Part shown: positions 1-6,942 of the stretch, piece after piece
Numbering within the stretch: position 1 is the stretch's first letter
Layout: each line of letters opens with the position of its first letter
Origin: an uncultured bacterium
GTDB lineage: Bacteria; Bacteroidota; Bacteroidia; Chitinophagales; Chitinophagaceae
Length of the DNA stretch: 11,934 bases
Assembly: GCA_903957405.1 (NCBI GenBank)
Contig: CAJBPC010000104.1
Location: 1 to 11,934 of the forward strand
Direction: 5' to 3'
Made by a program: the position numbers and the translations under genes
The notes under the pieces: generated by a model
The model's database searches: none
Told to the model about the DNA's origin: nothing
The model's input: only the letters and a program-made list of their open reading frames with translations

Positions 1-66
1 ATCTGGTAGCCTTAGACATATGTGTACGGAAAAGTATGATAAAACAAAAGGTAATCCTATCCCTGA

Positions 67-324
67 TCAGGGTGTTTCACCCTTGCCTACCGATCCGATA
101 TATTTCTTTAACACCCAGGAAAGTATAAACCGAAGCAGATAAATGATGACCAGCGTGATCAGAAAAAGGATGAAGACCATCTGACTGAGGAAGAGTTCTT
201 CCAAACGGGTCAACCGGGCAAACTGCGACCGCAGGTCCATGACATGCAGTATGAACGGCAATAGTGCCAGCGCAAGCAGTGTGAAGAGCAGAAAAAAACC
301 CGTTTCCTGTATGAACTTTTTCAT
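67..324 (-). CDS. Small membrane protein with two transmembrane helices
   Basis: An 85-residue protein with ATG start 20 nt after the preceding stop. It has a short basic N-terminus (MKK) and a first helix around residues 9-30. A charged loop with R/E pairs spans about 31-45, then a second helix around 46-72 and a hydrophilic Gly/Lys tail. It has no recognisable family. The position and spacing argue that it belongs to the operon and works with the preceding GH18-like membrane protein or DUF4407 protein. A weak AGGTAAG lies upstream of the ATG as a possible ribosome-binding site. Confidence 0.7.
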   Translation of the reverse strand: MKKFIQETGFFLLFTLLALALLPFILHVMDLRSQFARLTRLEELFLSQMVFILFLITLVIIYLLRFILSWVLKKYIGSVGKGETP

Positions 325-344
325 GGTGGTAGCTTACCTGCGGT

Positions 345-2063
345 TCATGGCCTGTGTATCTGAAAGACTTTCGATAACCGGAATATCACATACCCGATGC
401 CAATGCCCGTCAGAAATGCAAACAAAGAACGGATCTGTGAGGAATCGAAAAAGTCTATTAGTCCAAGCAATGGGATGATCAGAAGCGTACTGACGAGGAT
501 ATACACGTAAAAGTTCAGCTGGCTGTAGAAGAAAGACTCCCGGACACGCCAGTCACTGAAGGCGATGAACATGGCTATAACCATGGTGATGGCGAAGACG
601 ATGGCCGCGGTGACCAGCAGATCCGCATACTTCAGGAAGAAGCCTGCCACTTGAATCGGATATCCCTTGAGGTATGTGACGGGGTCGGTGATGCGCAGGG
701 TGTCGGTCGTGTATTTATCTTTCAGCAACTGCCAGAACTCCCTGTGGCCCTGATCATATCCGAGCGCCCAAAGCCCCACGCCACGAAGGTTTCGCGACAT
801 GGCAAGATCCATTTTCCGACCCATGGTGTAGTCATCGTCATACCAGCACTCAAGGGCCGTCTGATCCGGAAATTCCATGAAGTAATAGTTGGTCATGGTG
901 TTTGCGTCCAGAGACGGCTCAACCCTATAAGCTGTGTCGATCGTATTATAGAGCATGCGGATCTCACTGTAGGTGATCTTCTTGTCGAAGACCGACTCGT
1001 AAATGCCTTTGCTGTTCTTTGTCGCTTTCCATTGTGCGCCGTATAGAGGCAGGGCCAGGATGGTTTTGCGGGTATCTATGCCCTGGGCGATATAAGTATC
1101 CAGCGTCCCTTCAAGGCTAGGCCCTTTTCCATTCGGCGTCGTGAGAGGCGCCACGGCTCCGCTGGCCTCGTCCTCGGTTTTATATTCAAATCCTGAAATG
1201 ACCAGTGCATCAGCATGCCGTTGCAGTTCCTGTACGTCAAAAAATCCATTTTCGTTTTCCGCAGGCAGGCTGATGGCCAGGTAAGACTGACTGAGGGACG
1301 CATTCAATCGAGCGCGGAAGGCCGCGACAAATCGCAGGAATGTCCTTTTCGAATCACTGGGCATGTCAGAAAAATTCAGGTCGACACCATCCGCATTCTT
1401 TTCCGTCAACAACAACATGACGGAATCCGCAAGCGTGCCCCAGGCATTTTCGTTGCCAAGAAAAGTGGCGGTCTGTTCCTGACCCTGACAGGCGACGGTC
1501 AGCAACACTCGACAGTTTTTTGCATGTGCGGAATCCACGATAGACATGCTTCGCCACATATCCATGTCTTCCGGATTGTGACAACCACCGGTGGCCGGAT
1601 CGACGATATACCCGTAAAAGGAAACCGTCGTCAACAGATTGTAAGGATATGACATCCAGTTTTCACCCATCCACGACGGATGCCATCCGAAGACCTCCAC
1701 TTCGCTGTTGATCTTTCGAATCGAAGAATCCCTGATGAAATGCGTCCGCAACGAACTGTCCCAACCGATATCCACGGATTTGTCGGGTGCGGAATTCAGG
1801 TTGAGTGCGGTGTACAGGAATTCGTAATCGTTGATCAGGTTCTTCTGCCTGGTGGATGCCAGATGTCGGCTCATCGTATCAGATCCTGCATCCCCGGTTT
1901 TTTTCTTCACCAGAGAGAATGCCTGACTCGTACTTCGTTCCAGTATGCTATACTCGGATGCCACCATGCGGGAGCTCGAACGGAGCTTAGTGTATTGATC
2001 CCTGCAGGAGACCAGCTGGATGAGAAGGATCGTTATGGCTGCGAAGCGAAACAGGATACTCAT
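345..2063 (-). CDS. GH18-like pseudo-glycosidase with lipobox and three C-terminal membrane helices
   Basis: A 572-residue protein. The N-terminus (MSILFRFAAITILLIQLVSC) is a lipoprotein-type signal with LVSC and candidate lipidated C20; a plain signal anchor is the alternative. Residues ~122-450 follow the glycoside hydrolase 18 barrel: VFGWHPSWM (strand 1), NLLTTVSFYGY, RVLLTVAC, ADGVDLNFSD (strand 4), YLAISLPAE, ADALVISGFEY, TILALPLYGAQW, and GVGLWALGYD (strand 8). The catalytic signature DGxDxDxE is DGVDLNFS here: the third Asp is Asn (N230) and the acid/base Glu is Ser (S232), so hydrolysis is very unlikely. Membrane helices lie near 480-502, 516-538 and 544-562, placing the barrel outside the inner membrane. 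The start at 2063 forms ATGA with the upstream stop; a TTG at 2093 is the other option. A glycan-binding rather than cutting role is inference. Confidence 0.82.
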   Translation of the reverse strand: MSILFRFAAITILLIQLVSCRDQYTKLRSSSRMVASEYSILERSTSQAFSLVKKKTGDAGSDTMSRHLASTRQKNLINDYEFLYTALNLNSAPDKSVDIGWDSSLRTHFIRDSSIRKINSEVEVFGWHPSWMGENWMSYPYNLLTTVSFYGYIVDPATGGCHNPEDMDMWRSMSIVDSAHAKNCRVLLTVACQGQEQTATFLGNENAWGTLADSVMLLLTEKNADGVDLNFSDMPSDSKRTFLRFVAAFRARLNASLSQSYLAISLPAENENGFFDVQELQRHADALVISGFEYKTEDEASGAVAPLTTPNGKGPSLEGTLDTYIAQGIDTRKTILALPLYGAQWKATKNSKGIYESVFDKKITYSEIRMLYNTIDTAYRVEPSLDANTMTNYYFMEFPDQTALECWYDDDYTMGRKMDLAMSRNLRGVGLWALGYDQGHREFWQLLKDKYTTDTLRITDPVTYLKGYPIQVAGFFLKYADLLVTAAIVFAITMVIAMFIAFSDWRVRESFFYSQLNFYVYILVSTLLIIPLLGLIDFFDSSQIRSLFAFLTGIGIGYVIFRLSKVFQIHRP

Positions 2064-3352
2064 ATCACGGATACGATTACATAGTTGATGCAAGATTTTT
2101 CTGTCACTTCCTCTTCGACTTCATAACTGTCGGTGTACAATCCAACGATGTTGAGTTTGGTCTTGTAGTCATACACCTTCGAAGTGTTCTGAAGCGTCAT
2201 TTGCACGCCAGATGGATTGCCCGACTTCCCCGTCACAATGAACGCGGCGAAATTCGCCCGGTTGTTTGCGGTCGGGGCAAGCACGGAAGTCTTGATGTAT
2301 TTTCCGTCAGCGCTCCGGATAACCCGCTTATCCGCATGTTGCAGGGAGATCCTCAGGTCTTTGTTCCGGTCTTCCGGAAGCCATACCGCATCATCCGGAT
2401 CGAGTTCGTTCAGCAGGTAACGGGTGAGCGGATCAGGAACCGTCTCCGCAGTGGCTTCCATCGCCCACTCTTCCTTGGTCTGATTGTCGGATCCCAGCCA
2501 AAAGGCCCATGCGATATACTTCCTGTTCTTCGTGAATGGAATCTGCATCCTCATGGTATTGGGTTGGGTTATATTCTTGGTGGAAGAAAGATGCACGGCA
2601 TCATCATACAACATTTCCTGGATCGTGTCCGTCATCATCCGCTTCACCTTGACCTGCTGGAACAATGTGTCGCATTCGTATTTGACAGCGAGTTGACGGG
2701 CGACCTCATGCCGGATCACCAGCAATTTCCCCTTCGAGGGAAGGATGCCCTTGTTAAGGAGGTTGATCGCCAGCACCCCGTCAGCTGTGGCCACGATGGC
2801 CGCCTCGATGTCCTTGTCCTTTTTATTCAAAGAGGTACTGAAACGCAGTTCCTTGCCTTCCAATACTTCCATCTCGTCGAACCCCGCACCCCGCATGATC
2901 CGGTATGTGATGAAAAGTGTGTCACCCTTCTTGATCTCATAATTCAGGCTCTTTGTACCACCCAGCCACCGCAGGGAGAAGACAAGGTTCGCCATCACCT
3001 TCACCGAAGGGTCCGGCAGGTCAATGAGCGGCAATAAGATGAGATCAGACTCCGGAATGACGATGTTTCCCGACTTCTCGAGCACCCCCTTCAGGCTGTC
3101 GACCTTTGCCTCGATGCGGGCCCTCAGGGAATCGGTCTGGAACAGGGAGTCGATGGTGCCGAGTTTCCCAAGCACCTCCTCCTTGAAATATTCAAGGTTT
3201 TCTATCACATATCCCTTGCCGTCTTCCAATGGTTTCAACAGCTTCTCCTTGAACGGGAACTTCTGCTGCGCCAGGATGGAAAAGTTGCACATAATGGCAA
3301 TTACGACCAGCACTGCCGCTTTCATGCAGACAACTGAAATGGGTCTGCTCAT
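2060..3352 (-). CDS. Secreted protein with GOLD-like beta-sandwich domains; function unknown
   Basis: A 430-residue protein. The N-terminus (MSRPISVVCMKAAVLVVIAI, ending SILA-QQ) is a signal peptide with probable cleavage after A28. A helical segment follows (34-95, coiled-coil-like around 66-92). Residues ~120-216 have a strand pattern with KKGDTLFITY and, later, GKLLVIRHEV, reminiscent of GOLD-type beta sandwiches. Residues ~265-405 form another beta-rich region containing KYIAWAFWLGSDN. No catalytic motif or membrane helix is seen, so a periplasmic or surface location is expected. The ATG at 3352 comes one base after the DUF4407 stop. A second ATG at 3325, just before the hydrophobic core, is an alternative start that would also leave a functional signal peptide. 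The GOLD resemblance is by eye and tentative. Confidence 0.72.
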   Translation of the reverse strand: MSRPISVVCMKAAVLVVIAIMCNFSILAQQKFPFKEKLLKPLEDGKGYVIENLEYFKEEVLGKLGTIDSLFQTDSLRARIEAKVDSLKGVLEKSGNIVIPESDLILLPLIDLPDPSVKVMANLVFSLRWLGGTKSLNYEIKKGDTLFITYRIMRGAGFDEMEVLEGKELRFSTSLNKKDKDIEAAIVATADGVLAINLLNKGILPSKGKLLVIRHEVARQLAVKYECDTLFQQVKVKRMMTDTIQEMLYDDAVHLSSTKNITQPNTMRMQIPFTKNRKYIAWAFWLGSDNQTKEEWAMEATAETVPDPLTRYLLNELDPDDAVWLPEDRNKDLRISLQHADKRVIRSADGKYIKTSVLAPTANNRANFAAFIVTGKSGNPSGVQMTLQNTSKVYDYKTKLNIVGLYTDSYEVEEEVTEKSCINYVIVSVI

Positions 3353-3353
3353 G

Positions 3354-4454
3354 TCACTTTTGTTTAAGTTTTTTTTGCAGCTCCAGTCTGAGGGCTGCAT
3401 ATTTATCGGTCAAGGGCAAAGGCCCCTCTCCTCTTTTACCTTCTGGCATCGGCGCACCCGGCCTTTCCTCCGGTTCATGCATCCCTCCGCCATGCAATTC
3501 GACATTCTGCCGGTAGACCGTACGCATGTAACGGAGCTTGAATTCATTTTCCCCCATGCGCATCAGATTGTCATATGGACCTTCCGGTGCCATCAGCTTG
3601 CTGAAGACCGGTGTGATCTCAATGAGGATCAACAGCATCGTGATCGACAGGGACGCCATTCCACCCATGCCGTTCAATGCATTCAGCCGTGCCAGGAAGC
3701 CGGTGGAGAAATTGATCTCGATGCGCTCCCTTTCGGCAACGTATTCGGCTGTCAGGCGTTTCTTCTCCCGGGCCAGCTCGGCCATCGCAAGATCGATCCT
3801 GGCTTTCTCCACATTGAACTCTTTCACGAACTCATTGTATTTCTCCATCTTGGCTTTGCATTCCTCCCCTCGTCCTTTTTGTCCCGTGCCACAGGTGCCA
3901 TCGCACTCACAGATATAATCCAGATAATATTTTTCCTTCAGGGAAAAATACTTGTCCATCTCTTCCTGCAGTTGTTTCGACTGAGCGGCATGCTGCAGGG
4001 TCTGTGCTTCATGCCTTGTTTGCAGATCACTCAGCTTCCTGGTCTTCGTCTCAGAAAGGACCTGGTTGATCTCTGTATTGAAGATCTCCATCTCCAATGG
4101 CTTCGAGATCACCACGGCGATTGCCACGGCCAGCAGCATGCGGGGCAAGGCCTGCACAAATTCCCGAACCGGTTTTCCGTTCTTCCGAAAGCTGGACACG
4201 ATGAACCGGTCGAGGTTGAAAATGATCAATGCCCAGAAGAGCGCCAAGGGGATGCTGACGTAGAAGGCATGAAAGACCACCTGGAATGCATAAAATGACG
4301 ACAACAAGGCGAGGATGGACGTGAAAAGTACCGTCGCCCCGATGCTGGCATGCTTGTTCCATTCAGAAGTGGGACATTTCTCCAGCACATCGTGGCTGCT
4401 CCCCGAACAGAAAACGAGAAATTGTACAAGCCTGTTGTGTGGATCTACGATCAT
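3354..4454 (-). CDS. DUF4407 family inner-membrane protein
   Basis: A 366-residue protein. The opening (LVQFLVFCSGS, then EWNKHASIGATVLFTSILA) and the FNLDRFIVSS segment are typical of DUF4407. Membrane helices are near 38-57, 61-80, 103-117 and 268-286. Between helices 3 and 4 lies a charged, Gln/Glu/Lys-rich loop of about 150 residues, predicted coiled coil. A glycine-rich break in it (181-199) holds four cysteines: C182, C184, C188 and C199. The C-terminal ~80 residues are hydrophilic with a Pro/Gly/Glu-rich stretch and a basic end. By the usual positive-inside reasoning the coiled-coil loop would be periplasmic, which would allow disulfides. DUF4407 has no assigned biochemical role. The start at 4454 is chosen because its ATG overlaps the upstream TGA (ATGA); the frame also runs upstream to a TTG at 4493. 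Confidence 0.85.
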   Translation of the reverse strand: MIVDPHNRLVQFLVFCSGSSHDVLEKCPTSEWNKHASIGATVLFTSILALLSSFYAFQVVFHAFYVSIPLALFWALIIFNLDRFIVSSFRKNGKPVREFVQALPRMLLAVAIAVVISKPLEMEIFNTEINQVLSETKTRKLSDLQTRHEAQTLQHAAQSKQLQEEMDKYFSLKEKYYLDYICECDGTCGTGQKGRGEECKAKMEKYNEFVKEFNVEKARIDLAMAELAREKKRLTAEYVAERERIEINFSTGFLARLNALNGMGGMASLSITMLLILIEITPVFSKLMAPEGPYDNLMRMGENEFKLRYMRTVYRQNVELHGGGMHEPEERPGAPMPEGKRGEGPLPLTDKYAALRLELQKKLKQK

Positions 4455-5530
4455 TTGAATATTTTTTGGATGGCCCTGAGAAACTGCTGCCAAAGCGACC
4501 CTTTCCGGTGGGCTCTTCGTTCAGGCATCTCCGTGACATCCTTGTGGTTTTGTTCGGGGACCACGATTCCTGCGGAGAACGTCTCGATATGGGTGTAAAC
4601 CTCCATATTTGCGACGTATTCGCCATAGGTTGTGATGAATGTAAATGTAAATTTTTCATCATGAAAAACCTGAAAAACATGTTCTCCATTGCTTTGGATG
4701 CTGCCTAACCTAGCTTCAGAGAGCAATCCTGAGGCGGAAGCGGACCACTCCAGCCGAAGCCTGTCAGACTTCAACACGGCATAAATGTGATCCGGACTGT
4801 TGGCGGATTGCAGGGGGATGAATTCGGAAGATGCCGTATCGAATACAGACAGCTGCAGTGACAGCGGCGAGTCTTCCTTCATCTTCACAAACAGGGATTT
4901 GATGAGTATCCCGGAGCGATTCCCGGCCTTCAGTCGAAAAAGAGTGTCTTCATAGATGGATGCGGAGAGCGTACCCGATGATGCCACAGGCCCGAAACCC
5001 GGGTCGAGTTCGATGAAATCGGCTTCTTCCACATCCCAGTATAACTGAACGGACCGCCCCTTGCTGACTTCCGCCTGATCGGCCTGAAAGACGATGCGGA
5101 TCTCATCAGCTGAAGGGTTCAGCTTTTCGGCATGTGAAGCGATGCGCTCCAGCTCCTTACTCTTTGCCAACAGCAGCTCCCCATGGTTGTCGGCGCCTTC
5201 ATATTCGGTATTGCTCAACAACTGCTGGCGGTCGAAGATGGCGTAATACTCGGTCCGCTGGAGCTGGTCGAAGAGCGGAGTGGTGAAAACATTCGATCCC
5301 GAAACAGCCAGCCTCCGAAGGATATTGGTATGCTTCATCGTACGCTCAGATGGGAACTGGCAGATGACGATCTCCAGGTATACGCCCTTGTTGACCAGCC
5401 GGATCAGATCATGCTCCATCTTCTCGAAGTCACGCACACTGGTGATGATCTGCGCCTGGTGCTGTACCCTTCGCAACTGTGCGGCCACTTCCGCACCCCA
5501 GTCAAATGGCCAATAACGGTAACTGAACAT
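4451..5530 (-). CDS. PLD-like (HKD-less) protein with two Ig-like/beta-sandwich domains; function unknown
   Basis: A 359-residue protein without signal peptide or membrane segment, so probably cytoplasmic. Residues 1-135 have the alternating helix/strand layout of a phospholipase-D-like half-domain: QIITSV at 27-32, a Leu-rich helix, VYLEIVIC at 50-57, and YYAIFDRQQLLSNTEY at 95-110. The last stretch sits where PLD proteins have the H-K-x4-D strand followed by Ser/Asn, but no HxK is present. Residues 143-216 resemble an Ig-like domain, with KGRSVQLYW, a PGFGPV turn and LFRLKAGNRSG near its end. Residues 222-315 look like a second beta domain. The tail (339-359) is a basic amphipathic helix with W347, F350 and repeated K/R. 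It follows the ATPase after a 60-nt gap and its TGA overlaps the next ATG. I do not recognise a named family. A scaffold or adaptor role is inference. Confidence 0.75.
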   Translation of the reverse strand: MFSYRYWPFDWGAEVAAQLRRVQHQAQIITSVRDFEKMEHDLIRLVNKGVYLEIVICQFPSERTMKHTNILRRLAVSGSNVFTTPLFDQLQRTEYYAIFDRQQLLSNTEYEGADNHGELLLAKSKELERIASHAEKLNPSADEIRIVFQADQAEVSKGRSVQLYWDVEEADFIELDPGFGPVASSGTLSASIYEDTLFRLKAGNRSGILIKSLFVKMKEDSPLSLQLSVFDTASSEFIPLQSANSPDHIYAVLKSDRLRLEWSASASGLLSEARLGSIQSNGEHVFQVFHDEKFTFTFITTYGEYVANMEVYTHIETFSAGIVVPEQNHKDVTEMPERRAHRKGSLWQQFLRAIQKIFK

Positions 5531-5590
5531 GATTTTATTGATGTGGCCGAATCAAAGGATGGGTGGATTTTTTCAATGCAGTCAGGCACA

Positions 5591-6937
5591 TCACAGCTTT
5601 GACGTCTTGCCTTCCTTTCCAAGTTCGCGGACGATACCATGCACCACGTCTTCCTGCCAGATCCTGTCTTTCTGTTTGCGCCGAGAATGTATCCAGGCGA
5701 ATTGCACGGCGTTGTTGATGGCACCGCCGGCTATCTCGTAATTTCTGGCCAGCAAGGGTATGTCCACGTCAGGACCCAGTTCGAATGAGGAAAGCACATT
5801 CCCCCACAACAGTTCCCGTTCTCGCGCCTGCGGCAGGGTGAAATTGACAATGCTTTGAAACCTTCTGATGAATGCCCTGTCGATATTGGGTTTCAGATTG
5901 GTGGCAAGTATGATCAATCCGTCAAAGGACTCCACGCGCTGCAACAGGTAGGAAGTTTCTTGATTCGCGAACCTGTCCTTGGAATCGGTCACGTCCGTTC
6001 TTTTGGAAAACAATGACTCCGCCTCATCGAAGAACAAGATCCAGTCCTTGTTCTCTGCAAGGTCAAATATACGTGAAAGATTCTTCTCCGTTTCCCCGAT
6101 ATACTTGGAAACGACCTGTGAGAGATCTATCCGGTAAACACTCCGCCCGTGGGCATTTCCCAGGATGGAAACGGTCAGCGTCTTGCCGGTGCCCGGTGGC
6201 CCGAAAAACAACGCCCTGTAACCTTTCCGAAGCCGCCGGCTCAAGGTTTCACTGGCACGGATCTCCTGCTGGAAAGACATCCATGTTCGGATGTGTTGCA
6301 CCTCATCCAGCACTTGCGGACTCAACACGAGGTCATCCATCGTCTGGTGTGTGGAGATCCGCGTAGCAGGAAAGCTGCTGCTATACGTTGGTTCGAAAGC
6401 CTCCCCGGTGGTGATGATCGACAGGCATTCGTCGGAGATCGAGAGTTTTCCGGACCAGAACGTTTCGGCCACTCCATTATGCGACAAGCTGAGGATATTG
6501 TCCTTACGGAAGAAATGATCGTCTTTGAAGATGTTCAACAATCTAACGCGTTTTCGAAGATCCTTGCCCGCAAGCACAAAACAGGCCGTCTCCCCGGTAG
6601 GGATGAACCCACGGTGCTGGGTGGAATCCTGACCGCCGAATTCAGAGAAATTCCTGGAAATGGATTTGTTCTGGATATAAAACCGGTCGAAAAGCTGAGG
6701 GTTGAGGTGCGGCACGAGCGACATGATCAGGATGATCCTCTCCTCTGGAGTCATCCCATGCGCCAACACCAGATCCTTGTAGGTGCCCGTTTCCATTGGA
6801 ATTTCCGGAGGAGGCATCTCTGACAGGTCGAATTCACGGTCCTCGAAATACCGCTGCATGCGCGCGTCCAGGACCTGGGAAAACCAATCGAGCTCCTGCT
6901 CTATGAATGTGATGTTATGTTCGTTGTGTGCAGTCAT
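5591..6937 (-). CDS. AAA+ ATPase, CIS-associated (Afp15-like)
   Basis: A 448-residue protein. An N-terminal domain (1-200) of unknown fold is followed by a single classical AAA+ module. Visible motifs are Walker A GPPGTGKT (246-253), pore-loop-like KYIGE (278-282), Walker B ILFFDEAE (300-307), sensor 1 in LATN (N347), arginine-finger candidates R354/R358/R359, and sensor 2 region GGAINNA (404-410). No key residue is missing. In Afp/PVC/MAC-type loci an ATPase of this kind follows the tape-measure gene and is required for particle assembly or maturation, though its substrate is not settled. Start choice: an in-frame ATG at 6946 forms ATGA with the upstream stop, but a GGAG abuts it with no spacing. 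The ATG at 6937 lies nine bases after the same GGAG and is preferred; the frame also extends upstream to a TTG at 7006 inside the tape-measure gene. The 5-nt gap implies co-translation with the tape-measure gene. Confidence 0.88.
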   Translation of the reverse strand: MTAHNEHNITFIEQELDWFSQVLDARMQRYFEDREFDLSEMPPPEIPMETGTYKDLVLAHGMTPEERIILIMSLVPHLNPQLFDRFYIQNKSISRNFSEFGGQDSTQHRGFIPTGETACFVLAGKDLRKRVRLLNIFKDDHFFRKDNILSLSHNGVAETFWSGKLSISDECLSIITTGEAFEPTYSSSFPATRISTHQTMDDLVLSPQVLDEVQHIRTWMSFQQEIRASETLSRRLRKGYRALFFGPPGTGKTLTVSILGNAHGRSVYRIDLSQVVSKYIGETEKNLSRIFDLAENKDWILFFDEAESLFSKRTDVTDSKDRFANQETSYLLQRVESFDGLIILATNLKPNIDRAFIRRFQSIVNFTLPQARERELLWGNVLSSFELGPDVDIPLLARNYEIAGGAINNAVQFAWIHSRRKQKDRIWQEDVVHGIVRELGKEGKTSKL

Positions 6938-6942
6938 TTGAT

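Noticed and set aside
1..19. Possible start of another minus-strand gene (ATG at 19-17, reading MSKATR to the edge)
   Set aside because: Only six codons are visible and no convincing ribosome-binding site precedes it, so it cannot be supported.
61..82. Palindrome CCCTGATCAGGG (61-72) and overlapping hairpin GGGTG-TTT-CACCC (70-82) at the end of the last gene, as a terminator
   Set aside because: Stems are short, mutually exclusive and overlap the final codons. The T-rich stretch on the minus strand (around 52-37) begins too far downstream for a standard intrinsic terminator. The operon might also continue past position 1.
2201..3037. 278-codon plus-strand open frame
   Set aside because: It is antisense to the secreted-protein gene. 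The His/Arg-rich translation has no recognisable motif, and the minus-strand gene has a signal peptide and coupled start.
3024..4298. 424-codon open frame on the plus strand
   Set aside because: It runs antisense across two well-supported minus-strand genes (DUF4407 and the secreted protein). Its product is rich in His, Cys, Gln and Phe without any domain pattern, typical of a shadow frame.
5531..5590. Internal promoter or terminator in the 60-nt gap after the ATPase gene
   Set aside because: I looked for the Bacteroidota TAnnTTTG/TTTG promoter pattern and for a stem-loop. Only a loose TCCTTTG with an upstream TTGAAAA was found, which is not enough.
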